A stretch of 64,000 nucleotides of DNA from an uncultured Luminiphilus sp. (lineage in GTDB: Bacteria; Pseudomonadota; Gammaproteobacteria; Pseudomonadales; Halieaceae): the NCBI GenBank assembly GCA_943789425.1, contig CALSUB010000008.1, forward strand, positions 1-64,000, given 5' to 3'. A model generated the notes under the pieces. That model was given only the letters and a program-made list of their open reading frames with translations. It was not told the DNA's origin and made no database searches. The position numbers and the translations under genes are program-made. Shown piece after piece: positions 44,910-53,164 of this stretch. Every line of letters starts with the position of its first letter. Within the stretch, counting starts at the first letter, position 1.

Positions 44910-45638
44910 TCAGGGTTGGGCATTTGGCTTTTGAAAAATAAGCACATGTTGCTGCGGCAGGTAGCTTTCCGTCCTGACCCAATCGAGGCCAATGGCCGCC
45001 ATTTCTTGCTTCACCTGCACCTCACTCATCTTGTGCAGCCGCTTGATGGGAACGCGTGGGTCTTCTGCTCGGTACTCCACGAGCACAAGTTGACCGCCTG
45101 GCTTCAAGGACTCTTTCAGACGCTCGCCCATCTCTCTGGGAAACGAGAACTCGTGGTAGGCATCCACGATGAAAGCGAGGTCAATCTCATTGTCGGGTAG
45201 CTTGGGATCATCCTCTTCGCCCAGAACGGTCTCCACATTGGCCACATTTTCCAGTCCTTTCCGCCGCGCTAAGCGGGCCAACATCTCGGGTTGAATATCA
45301 ACTGCGAACACCTTTCCCTGAGGCACCCGCTGTGCGACAGGAAAGGTGAAATAACCCGTGCCGGCGCCAATGTCGGCGACCACAAAATCCTCTGACAGAC
45401 GGAGCCCGGCGATCAAGAGGTCTGTTCGCTCCTGGCGCTCCCGCTCTGTGCGCTCCAGCCAGCCAGCGCCCAGGTGGCCCATGACATGGGAAATCTCTCT
45501 TCCCATGTAAAACTTGCCTATGCCGTCACGGTTAGGCAAACCAGTGGTGTAATGAGAATTTTCGACGTCGGCATCTGCTCTGACGCCACACCCACCACAG
45601 GCCAAGCAAAGGTAAATCATCCACCTTACTGCGAGCAT
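44910..45638 (-). CDS. Class I SAM methyltransferase with N-terminal export signal
   Basis: A 242-residue protein. The first 25 residues (MLAVRWMIYLCLACGGCGVRADA) look like a signal or lipoprotein leader. Then FYMGREISHVMGHLGAGWLERTERERQERTDLLI and the SAM-binding core VADIGAGTGYFTFPVAQRVPQGKVFAVDIQPEML, DLAFIVDAYHEFSFP and LKPGGQLVLVEYRAEDP. A folded, exported SAM enzyme is odd because SAM is cytoplasmic. Either the leader is an artefact of start choice or the protein is membrane tethered. The first gene behind the integrase remnant. Acceptor unknown. Confidence 0.8.
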   Translation of the reverse strand: MLAVRWMIYLCLACGGCGVRADADVENSHYTTGLPNRDGIGKFYMGREISHVMGHLGAGWLERTERERQERTDLLIAGLRLSEDFVVADIGAGTGYFTFPVAQRVPQGKVFAVDIQPEMLARLARRKGLENVANVETVLGEEDDPKLPDNEIDLAFIVDAYHEFSFPREMGERLKESLKPGGQLVLVEYRAEDPRVPIKRLHKMSEVQVKQEMAAIGLDWVRTESYLPQQHVLIFQKPNAQP

Positions 45639-46235
45639 CCCGCCTCCAGACTTGACGTTTCATTCCAATAATAGAGGAATCGCAGTCTTAGATGGCGTTG
45701 TTCAAATCTTAAATACCAACGAAGATTTTCTGCCGCTAGGCCCCAGGGGGGGTAACTGCCGTTATGAATGTGATGGTGACCGCCCAGATACATTAGGGGG
45801 TGGAATTGGGGGGTCATTGGGAACGTCGTTTTACAAGTCCTTGTTTTCAATAGTGCCGAGGAGTCTCATCGTCTCGATGTTGATTGACCACATAGCCTCT
45901 GGCCCACAGAAATCTTGCATGCGCTGATCCGCAAAAGAGCCGTACTGTTCACCAAGTTGCTTAATAAATAGGTCTTTAAGTCTTGAGTCAGGACGACATT
46001 GCACTTTGCCACTCCTAACGATGTAGGGTGAGTGAAATCCCAGTACACTCAAACATTGTTTCTTCAGCCCACTTGAGATGTTCCTGCTGCACTGCAACTG
46101 CATCGTGAACAGGTAAGCACACTATGTCTTTTTTGACGCCCTCTAGCATGACTTGCTTCAGGATTTGGCCCTCGTAGTTTTGAGTCACTATAAGTAAGCA
46201 AAAGACTTGGTGCTTTTATCTCCGCATTGGCGGGG
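45639..46235. other. Patchwork intergenic region with weak open frame
   Basis: About 600 bases with no convincing gene. A 90-codon minus-strand frame (45831-46103) has no ribosome-binding site. Its second half (GKVQCRPDSRLKDLFIKQLGEQYGSFADQRMQDF) has a plausible protein-like composition and may be a gene fragment. The dispersed repeat at 45753-45779 lies here. Confidence 0.45.
45753..45779. repeat. Dispersed repeat A, copy 1
   Basis: 27 bases shared with 52518-52544 at 24 positions (core GCCGTTATGA). Both copies lie in gene-poor stretches of the 44.6-52.6 kb segment. Confidence 0.65.
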
Positions 46236-46445
46236 TTAACGTGGAAGCGTCGTTGCCTGAAGTTCCTCAACGCGTTTTTCAAGCGTCTTCAATTTAGCGA
46301 TGGTGTTGTTCTGCGCAGCCACTACGGCAACGAAGCCTCCGCAAAGGCCAGCCAATAGTGACGTTACTGTCGCGAGATCACCATAGAAAACGATAACCAT
46401 AAATGACGCAGCCAGTAGGATCGTAAATAATCTCATGTAGATCAT
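46236..46445 (-). CDS. Small membrane protein with C-terminal coiled coil
   Basis: A 69-residue protein with AAGGAG seven bases before the ATG at 46445. Two short hydrophobic helices (LFTILLAASFMVIVFYG and ATVTSLLAGLCGGFVAVVAA) are followed by a heptad-like polar tail (NNTIAKLKTLEKRVEELQA) that should form a coiled coil. The good ribosome-binding site and clean composition argue that it is real. Function unknown; small inner-membrane proteins of this type are sometimes tied to phage or stress systems. Confidence 0.7.
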   Translation of the reverse strand: MIYMRLFTILLAASFMVIVFYGDLATVTSLLAGLCGGFVAVVAAQNNTIAKLKTLEKRVEELQATTLPR

Positions 46446-46949
46446 CGCTTACTCCTTCGCTTCACATTTGTCAGATCTAGACTCTAACCAATTACCACCA
46501 TCCGCTTGTTTAAAAGCCTGTAAAAAAACTGACGCTAAAATAGAGAAGAAGCAAATGCTTAAGGCCCCTTTAGTTTTACAACGATGTTTTAACAGCAGCC
46601 TTCCATTCCACCGCCGTTCAACTAGTCTGTAGCCGGAGGTGCTGATCTAGAGTGTCATAGGGGCCGGGGGAGTGGCTATCGCCTATCGTTGATGCAGCTA
46701 ATCGTAGACCGATGCGGGCCGCCCCATGAGGTTGTATTGGCCTGGCCGGGGTTGCAGGGACGTCATATTGCAGTTCCAAAGCAGTTCCAAAGCAGTCCAC
46801 TATCAAGGCCACACTGAAAATTAAAGCAGTCCTATATTTTACAGGGTACTGTTCTGCCGCAATGCTTGTGCAGCGGGCCGCTGCCGTTGCCAGATTGTCG
46901 CCCCTGCACATGGTCGCCTCGAATCCCCTTGAGGACGAGCAAAGACCGG
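46446..46949. other. Intergenic region with dispersed repeats
   Basis: About 500 bases without a supported gene. It contains three short segments (46596-46620, 46654-46668, 46666-46703) that recur between 51.8 and 52.6 kb. The minus-strand frame at 46618-46911 overlaps these repeats and looks non-coding. Confidence 0.55.
46596..46703. repeat. Dispersed repeats C, D and B (copy 1 set)
   Basis: Three adjacent pieces have relatives elsewhere: C (46596-46620) matches 51780-51804 at 21 of 25; D (46654-46668) matches 52570-52584 at 14 of 15; B (46666-46703) matches 52441-52478 at 32 of 38. Their order differs at the other site, which suggests decayed and rearranged copies of a longer element. Confidence 0.6.
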
Positions 46950-49289
46950 TTAACTGCTCCCGGTGGGGGTGCTTGCCGGCTCGCCCTCGACCTCAGTCTT
47001 GGCAGGGGAACGCCCATCGAGCAGTCGATCCAGCTTGACCAGCAGCGGGGGCAGAAAAAGCAGGTCCAGCAGCAGCGCCACAACGATAATCGGGGTCAGC
47101 ATGAGCGCTACGTTCTGATAGTAGTACGTGTTGGAGAACACCAGGATGAAGGTGCCCATGGCCAGCGCCGCCGTGGTAATCGTGATGGCGGAGCCCGCCT
47201 TGTCCAGGGAGTAACGCACCGCTTCATCAGGCGCATCCCCCGCTTTACGCGCCGCCATGTATTTACTCAGGACATGCACTGAATCATCGACGACCAGGCC
47301 AATACTGATTGAGAACAGCATCAATACGTAAGGACTCAATTGCCCGACAAGAAGCCCCCACACCCCAAATACCACCGCCGGTGGCAACAGGTTAGGCGCG
47401 ATGCTGATCAGTCCGTAGCGCAAACTCCGCAGCCCAACCAACATGGTCAGCGTAATCAGCAGAAAGCTCACCGTAAAACCCTCCAGAAGCTGGCGGGAAA
47501 TGGTGTCGTTTAGGCGCGCATACAAAATTGAATTATTACCGTGCAAAACACGGTACTTGGGATTCAGGTTCTCTTGGTACCAGGCCTCGATTCGGCGGTT
47601 GAGATTGAGCAGCTGCACATTGGAAAGATTGGACGTGCCCGCAGTGATGCGCACGGTGGTGTACTCGGGGTCGAAGATAGGCGACAGGTGAGGCTCAATC
47701 TCTTGCACCAGCTGGTAACTCACCAGGTAGTCGATGACCTGTAGGTTGTCCTCGGGAAGCTTGTGCCAGGCTTCGTCGTTGCCGTTTTCTGCTTTATTGA
47801 GGCTTTTCAGCATCCCCACGTAGCTGCCCACAACGCTGACGTCGGGCTGCTCCTCCAGCCAGTCGGCGAAGCGCTCCACCTCGCCCATGAACTCGGGATT
47901 GGCAATACCGTAGTAGTCGCCGCTGTCGATCGCATAGACCAGCGATTGGTCGTTACCGATCTTTTCCGCCAGGGCGGTAATAACCCGGTGAAAATCCGAA
48001 TCCTTGTCGATGAATTCAAAGCGGTCAAAGTCCACCTTGTTGAGGGGCAGCAGCGCCAGGCAAGCCACAATGACAATCGACAGTCCCCAGAACAGCGTGT
48101 TGCTGCGCGCCGTGACCAGCTGGGAGACCGCTCTGATCATGCCCCGCACGCCAAGGGGCTTTGGAATCCGTCGCATGGGAATCCACATGATCATGGCAGG
48201 CAGCAAGGTGAGGGTCACCAGATAGGCCCAGAAAACACCCAGTGCCACCGCGTTACCAAAGCCATAGATACCCGCCGAGGTGGAGTAATTGAGACTTAAA
48301 AATCCTATGCCGGTGGTCACAGTGGCCAGGGTCACGGGCTGCAAATTGAGGCGCAGGCTCTCTTCAAGGGCATCGGCCTTGATCCGTCCGTCGTGCAGCC
48401 CCTGCAGGTAAATAGAGATCACGTGAATACCATGGGCCATGGCAATAGTGAGCACCACTAGGGGCCCCATATTTGAGATCTGGTTAAACGCAAACCCCGA
48501 CCATCCCACCGTACCCACGGTTAAGAGAATGCCAAGAAACGACACCACCAGCGTGCAGAGTGCGTAAACGAGGGAGTTGAGACAGACCCACAGCAGTAGG
48601 GTGGTCGCCAGGGCAACCAGGGGGGCGAGATTATTGCGATCTTTGATCTGGGCGTTGTAGCTGTCCAGTTCGAACAGGTCATCGCCCACGGTATAGATTT
48701 CCACGTCAGGGTAGTCTTCACGGAGCCGGTCACGCAGCGCAACCACCGAGCGGGCCACGTCGAGCCGCTCGGTTAATTCGTCGGTAGCCGGTCGATACTT
48801 GATGACCGCCAGTGCCATGTCGCCGTCCCGGGCCAGCTGGCTTTTCACCAGATCCTCATCGGCCAGCGCAATATCGCGGATATCCGCGAGGTCGCTGTCG
48901 GAGAGCGTGTCCAGAGGGGGTAGCAGATACTGTCGGCTATAAATCAGCTCATCCACGGCGTTGAGGCGTCGGTTGACCAAGGATCCCACCGCCACCGCCG
49001 ACTTAACTTCACCAAAGCGCGCGTGCAACGCTTCCATGGCCCCCAGTGCCTCACGACTAAAGATGTCGCCGCCGGGGGCAATAAACGTAAACCACGCCGA
49101 GCGGCTGGGCGGGAAGTCCTGCTGAACTTCGTCCACCTCGGCGGCGTAGGGGTCATCTTCAGGGAGAATGGCGTCGGAGCGGGGGTCAACCTGAGTTTTT
49201 GTCACACCCCAACCAACAGCAATACTGACCAGAATTGTCAGGACAGCGAGTACTGTTCTCCGTTCCACTAAAAAGCGCGCTATGTCCAC
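46950..49289 (-). CDS. RND superfamily exporter (MMPL/HAE3-like)
   Basis: About 779 residues with two MMPL/SSD membrane halves. A single N-terminal helix (VERRTVLAVLTILVSIAVGWG), a periplasmic loop, helices 2-6 (about residues 200-370, PLVALATTLLLWVCLNSLVYALC...SNMGPLVVLTIAMAHGIHVISIYLQG), a second periplasmic loop (VDFDRFEFIDKDSDFHRV) and helices 8-12 (LLEGFTVSFLLITLTMLVGLRSLRYG...ISIGLVVDDSVHVLSKYMAARKAG). GTG 49289 is the best start; the frame runs on to 49400 from a TTG. Probably exports lipids, hopanoids or a small molecule. It is divergent from the redoxin/copper-monooxygenase fusion at 49419, and the two share a promoter region. Confidence 0.85.
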   Translation of the reverse strand: MDIARFLVERRTVLAVLTILVSIAVGWGVTKTQVDPRSDAILPEDDPYAAEVDEVQQDFPPSRSAWFTFIAPGGDIFSREALGAMEALHARFGEVKSAVAVGSLVNRRLNAVDELIYSRQYLLPPLDTLSDSDLADIRDIALADEDLVKSQLARDGDMALAVIKYRPATDELTERLDVARSVVALRDRLREDYPDVEIYTVGDDLFELDSYNAQIKDRNNLAPLVALATTLLLWVCLNSLVYALCTLVVSFLGILLTVGTVGWSGFAFNQISNMGPLVVLTIAMAHGIHVISIYLQGLHDGRIKADALEESLRLNLQPVTLATVTTGIGFLSLNYSTSAGIYGFGNAVALGVFWAYLVTLTLLPAMIMWIPMRRIPKPLGVRGMIRAVSQLVTARSNTLFWGLSIVIVACLALLPLNKVDFDRFEFIDKDSDFHRVITALAEKIGNDQSLVYAIDSGDYYGIANPEFMGEVERFADWLEEQPDVSVVGSYVGMLKSLNKAENGNDEAWHKLPEDNLQVIDYLVSYQLVQEIEPHLSPIFDPEYTTVRITAGTSNLSNVQLLNLNRRIEAWYQENLNPKYRVLHGNNSILYARLNDTISRQLLEGFTVSFLLITLTMLVGLRSLRYGLISIAPNLLPPAVVFGVWGLLVGQLSPYVLMLFSISIGLVVDDSVHVLSKYMAARKAGDAPDEAVRYSLDKAGSAITITTAALAMGTFILVFSNTYYYQNVALMLTPIIVVALLLDLLFLPPLLVKLDRLLDGRSPAKTEVEGEPASTPTGSS

Positions 49290-49418
49290 AACGTGATGAC
49301 TGCCGTCCTTTGCGAGGCTGGTTTTATAGCACAAAGTAAATGGAAACTCAGACTGATCCCGGTAAAATGAGGAGGCTTCGCTGGCGGTGTAGACCAGCAA
49401 ATTCTGCAGGAGTGCGGC

Positions 49419-51191
49419 ATGAAAGGGTTAGCGGTTATTGGGTTAGCGCTCGGGCTTTTTATCAGTCAGGCGTCAGGTGCTGCGCAGTCGTCCCGTATAG
49501 GTGATTTTGCGCTACTCGACCAAAACGGCAAGCACCACAAGCTCAGCTGGTATGGCGACCAAAAAGCCGTCGTCATTTTTGTGCAGGGTAATGGCTGCCA
49601 GATCGTCCGAAACAGCGTAGCCGAGCTGCGCGCCATAAGAGACCAGTACGCCGAGCAGGGCGTGCAGTTTTTCATGCTCAATCCCCAGTCCCAAGATACC
49701 CGCGACAGCATTACGGCGGAGGCCGCTGAGCTCGGCTATGACTTTCCCATCCTAATTGACGAAACCCAGCTAATTGCTGAGTCATTGGGCGTGGACCGCA
49801 CCTCCGAAACCTTCATCATCAATCCAGAGACCCGCGAAGTGATCTATCGGGGCCCAATTGATGACCGGCTTCATTATGAAACTCAGAAATCTGTGGCTCA
49901 AAACCATTATCTTCGCGATGCGCTCGACGCCTACTTGGCCGGCGAGGCCCAGCCCACAGATGTTCCTGAGGCGCCGGGCTGCCTGATCACCTTTGCGGCA
50001 CGAGACGCTCACACGACGACACCGCCCTCCTACTCAGCAGATATTGCCCCCATCCTTGAAGCCAACTGCGTGAAGTGTCACCACGTCGGTGGTATCGCCC
50101 CCTGGGCAATGACCGGACACGCCATGGTGCAGGGCTGGTCACGCATGATGAAAGAAGTCCTTCTCACCCGACGCATGCCCCCGGGCCAGCTTGATCCCCA
50201 CGTGGGACGGCCCATTCAAGAGGCGGCGGGGCTGTCACCCGAGGAGCTGCAAACTCTGGTGCACTGGATAGATGCCGGCGCTCCCGGGGACGACGCGCCA
50301 GACCCCCTGGAGGCCCTGGCCTTTAGCGACGCCACCTTTTCAATGGGCGAGCCGGATATTGTGCTGACCGTGCCGGCACAGGATATTCCTGCGACTGGCG
50401 TTATTGATTACCGCTATGTGCCAGTCCCACTGAATCTGGATGAAGACATCTGGATTCGCGCCGTAGAATACGTGCCCGGAGACCGACAGGTGCTGCACCA
50501 CGTCATTACCTACCTGTCGAGTCCGGCAGATCGTACCGCCGGCCTTGAACAGGACAACGGCGGTCTGGGTGAATCCCTGGGCGGCTTCGCACCTGGACGC
50601 CAGCCCGATATCTGGCGGGATGATTCCGGCGCACTGGTCAGGGCGGGCTCCAGCCTGCTGCTGCAGATGCACTACACCACCACCGGCAAAGCCACCGTAG
50701 ATGAAACCCAGATCGGGATTTACCTACACGAAGCGCCCCCCAAATTCGTGATGTCCGGCGGTTCCGCAGGCCAGCGTCGCTTCCTGATTCCGCCCCATGT
50801 CAAGGAGTATCCCCTAGAGGGTGTTCAGGAGTTTGAGCGCGACGCACTTCTGTATGGTCTGATGCCCCATATGCATTACCGGGGTAAGCACATGAAGTAC
50901 ATTGCCGAATATCCCGACGGCACGTCGGAAATTCTGCTCTCGGTGCCTAAATATGACTTCAACTGGCAGTTCAACTACCAATTGGAGGAACCGGTGTTCA
51001 TGCCCGCGGGCACCCGACTGATCGCACGCGGCGCTATGGATAACTCCGAGCAAAACCCCTACAACCCAAATCCCAATATGCCCGTGCGCTTTGGTCTACA
51101 GACCATGCATGAGATGTTCTTCGGCTTCACCACCTACCGCTACCTCAACGATACGCCTGAAAGCGTGGTGGCAAATGGCCGAAGCCTATGA
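49419..51191 (+). CDS. Redoxin / cytochrome c / copper type II monooxygenase fusion, secreted
   Basis: A 590-residue secreted protein in three parts. After a signal peptide (GLAVIGLALGLFISQASG) comes a thioredoxin/AhpC-like domain (RIGDFALLDQNGKHHKLSWYGDQKAVVIFVQGNGCQIV...YDFPILIDETQLIAESLGV, about residues 25-150) with a single Cys rather than CxxC. Then a c-type heme motif, CVKCH at residues 217-221, with GGIAPWAM and RRMPPG. The last third resembles the copper type II ascorbate-dependent monooxygenase (PHM-like) fold: VLHHVITY, LLLQMHYTTTG and MPHMHYRGKHM supply His/Met copper ligands. CAGGAG precedes the ATG. It may oxidise a substrate with copper and pass electrons through the heme. The role is inferred. 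Confidence 0.8.
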   Translation: MKGLAVIGLALGLFISQASGAAQSSRIGDFALLDQNGKHHKLSWYGDQKAVVIFVQGNGCQIVRNSVAELRAIRDQYAEQGVQFFMLNPQSQDTRDSITAEAAELGYDFPILIDETQLIAESLGVDRTSETFIINPETREVIYRGPIDDRLHYETQKSVAQNHYLRDALDAYLAGEAQPTDVPEAPGCLITFAARDAHTTTPPSYSADIAPILEANCVKCHHVGGIAPWAMTGHAMVQGWSRMMKEVLLTRRMPPGQLDPHVGRPIQEAAGLSPEELQTLVHWIDAGAPGDDAPDPLEALAFSDATFSMGEPDIVLTVPAQDIPATGVIDYRYVPVPLNLDEDIWIRAVEYVPGDRQVLHHVITYLSSPADRTAGLEQDNGGLGESLGGFAPGRQPDIWRDDSGALVRAGSSLLLQMHYTTTGKATVDETQIGIYLHEAPPKFVMSGGSAGQRRFLIPPHVKEYPLEGVQEFERDALLYGLMPHMHYRGKHMKYIAEYPDGTSEILLSVPKYDFNWQFNYQLEEPVFMPAGTRLIARGAMDNSEQNPYNPNPNMPVRFGLQTMHEMFFGFTTYRYLNDTPESVVANGRSL

Positions 51192-51246
51192 AATTTAGTC
51201 CCTAAGTACTGTATCTTTTGTCAGCGCAAGAGCGCTTAAGTGTCTC

Positions 51247-51720
51247 TCAATAAAGCCCACTGACAGGCTTTGCGATCATTAGCCAAGTTGCCACTAACAA
51301 CGGAAGGGTGCTGATGAGCCCCCAGAATAGCCAGCGGCGTGAAAGCTGTCGGTAATCATCACCCACATCATTTCCAGCGAAATTCTTTGCCAGCCGTGCT
51401 TGTCGTACTTGGATAGGCACGAGCAAAAGAAGCCAGATAAGACCGGCTACAACGAATAATATTTGGCTCGCCAGCAACCAATGTAATGTTAGGGGCCAGT
51501 TGACGGAAAAGACCATGAAATAACCTCCCCCCATTAGCAATACGACTCCCCAGACCGTCATAGACCAATCTGTATAAGTCACTAGTTTTTGGGCAAAGCT
51601 CAGTACCTCAGGCCGTTGAGTGCGGTCTGCGAAGTATTTCCAGATGGCGGTAACCGTGATGTTACCCATGAGCATGACCACACCCGTTATGTGCAGAAAC
51701 TTTGCGATTTCGTATGTCAC
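51247..51720 (-). CDS. DUF2269 family membrane protein
   Basis: A 157-residue protein with four hydrophobic helices: AKFLHITGVVMLMGNITVTAIW, SMTVWGVVLLMGGGYFMV, WLLASQILFVVAGLIWLLLLVP and LFWGLISTLPLLVATWLMI. FLHITGVVMLMGN and the NW-x-W pattern match DUF2269 (heme-binding-like copper/cytochrome b-related membrane proteins of unknown function). Start is GTG 51720. Convergent with the fusion gene at 51191. Confidence 0.72.
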   Translation of the reverse strand: MTYEIAKFLHITGVVMLMGNITVTAIWKYFADRTQRPEVLSFAQKLVTYTDWSMTVWGVVLLMGGGYFMVFSVNWPLTLHWLLASQILFVVAGLIWLLLLVPIQVRQARLAKNFAGNDVGDDYRQLSRRWLFWGLISTLPLLVATWLMIAKPVSGLY

Positions 51721-51779
51721 AACGCAGATGACCTAAAAAAGATTTGCTCAGTCTAGTCTCTTTGACGGCGTTCAGACGC

Positions 51780-51804
51780 CAGCCCTCCCTTCCACCGCTG
51801 TGCA
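51780..51804. repeat. Dispersed repeat C, copy 2
   Basis: Matches 46596-46620 at 21 of 25 positions (shared core TTCCACCGC). Located between DUF2269 and the next small gene. Confidence 0.5.
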
Positions 51805-51976
51805 TCGAGTCTGCCAAGTTAGGGCCTAATGGCGAACATCATAGTTGGTCAGTTGAGGTCTTGGGTGGGCGATTGAAAAAGCCTAGTGTTGACGAGCGGG
51901 TCGCTGAGACGGTTGGAACGCTTTTTAGTTAGACTAGAGCTTGCAGTTTCAGTAGGAAGAGTAAGAGGGCTATTAA

Positions 51977-52336
51977 ATGCGTTTCGCTGTCATGCCACTG
52001 ATCATCAGCGCCGCTTTGCATGTGCTGGGTTTTGCCTGAGTGGGATTTGCATATGAGAGTGTGTTCCTCATCTTCCCGGCAATGCTCTACTGCCTTCTTT
52101 CGGTCTTCCTGCTGCGGGGCAATAACTGGGTCGCATGGTTAACGCTCGTGTGCATGATTGGAGGTATAGCCGGTACGAGCATTGAATTCATGGGACCGCT
52201 AATGGCTCCGTCGCTCGTGTTAATTGGGATTATTGCATCAGACGCTGCAGCGGCTGGCTTACTGGTCCGAGGATTGTGGCTGGATCGCGTGGCGCGCAAA
52301 ATCGAGTCAGTTGAGACAGATCGAAAACCAGCTTAG
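51977..52336 (+). CDS. Small membrane protein with in-frame TGA
   Basis: The reading frame opens at ATG 51977 with a purine-rich stretch upstream (GAAGAGTAAGAGG) and encodes a hydrophobic start (MPLIISAALHVLGFA). A TGA stands at 52037-52039, then the same frame continues through 98 more codons: VGFAYESVFLIFPAMLYCLLSVFLLRG, NNWVAWLTLVCMIGGIAGTSIEFMGPLM, PSLVLIGIIASDAAAAGLLVRGL. Reading Trp at the TGA gives GFAWVGFAYES, a natural continuation. The protein of about 119 residues has four helices. A read error, a recent nonsense mutation or recoding are possible. No named family recognised. Confidence 0.6.
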
Positions 52337-52652
52337 AAAGGCCTCTTGAAGGAGGCTCGGGAGTCGCTATTGCGGGTGCGCGTTCAAGGGTTAGGGCAGC
52401 GTCCGTCACCAGAGGTAGGCGTGTGGTGTATCTTCAGACTGGGGGAGTGGCTATTACCTGTCGTTGATACAGATGATCCTGTCGAGACACTTAAAGTCCA
52501 ATTTTAAAAAAAAGGGCTAACCGCCGTTATGATTGTGACGGTGAGTACCCCGCTATATTGGAAAGTGCAGTCATAGGCGCCGGGTTGTTAAATCTGCTGT
52601 AAAATTTAGCGAAGGCTTGATTTTAGCGAGCCTCAAAAAGAGAGGGAAAATT
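52337..52652. other. Intergenic region with dispersed repeats B, A and D
   Basis: About 315 bases with no gene. It carries repeat B (52441-52478), A (52518-52544) and D (52570-52584), the partners of the copies at 45.7-46.7 kb, and an A-run near 52504. It probably also holds the promoter of the ABM gene at 52653. Confidence 0.55.
52441..52584. repeat. Dispersed repeats B, A and D (copy 2 set)
   Basis: B (52441-52478) matches 46666-46703; A (52518-52544) matches 45753-45779; D (52570-52584) matches 46654-46668. The pieces are in a different order and spacing from the other site. Confidence 0.6.
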
Positions 52653-52946
52653 ATGAGCGTCATGGTGACTCTTGAATTACCAGCCAAGCCTGAATGTTTG
52701 TCTGAATTTTTAGATGTAATGCGCGAAGCATTAATAGACACACGGGCCTATGAAGGCTGCCATAAAGTTGAGACATTCGTTGAGGAATCTACCGGTAGCG
52801 TCTTGTTGGTGGAGCTTTGGGAGACAGCTGGACATCAACAAACTTATATGGAGTGGCGCATGGAAACTGGCTTGATGGACGCTATTGGCGGATTTTTAAG
52901 CGGCGCTCCAGTGGCAAGGACTTTTAGTATCAAGTCAGATATTTGA
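52653..52946 (+). CDS. Antibiotic biosynthesis monooxygenase-like (ABM) protein
   Basis: A 97-residue dimeric alpha/beta-barrel protein: MVTLELPAKPECLSEFLDVMREALIDTRAYEGCHKVETFVEESTGSVLLVELWETAGHQQTYMEWR is the full ABM pattern. Start 52653 is chosen because GAGGG lies just upstream; a longer frame from 52617 adds 12 poor residues. Such proteins include quinol monooxygenases and heme-degrading or scavenging proteins. No partner gene is obvious. Confidence 0.8.
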   Translation: MSVMVTLELPAKPECLSEFLDVMREALIDTRAYEGCHKVETFVEESTGSVLLVELWETAGHQQTYMEWRMETGLMDAIGGFLSGAPVARTFSIKSDI

Positions 52947-53164
52947 GCTAGAAGGGGGCCACAGCTTCCGGCCCCCGGTCCTACTAGGAAGTGTTATCAG
53001 TACCTCTCCCTAACAGGTCGCCAAACCAGTGTTGGACTTGTCAGGTCAACGCGAGCAACCGCCGCGCCGCAATAGCTAGCTAAGCACCTGCCGCATTGAC
53101 GCGGCAGAGGAAAAGTATATAACTGAACAGCGGTGCAACGTGTTCACGGGGAGTTGACCTCGCC

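Noticed and set aside
47763-48299. 178-codon plus-strand frame over the RND exporter
   Set aside because: It lies antisense to a conserved membrane-protein gene with no start signal; composition is that of a shadow.
44600-52600. A complete integrated element with both attachment sites
   Set aside because: Only one end (tRNA-Asp) is recognisable; I found no second copy of the tRNA 3' end in the window.
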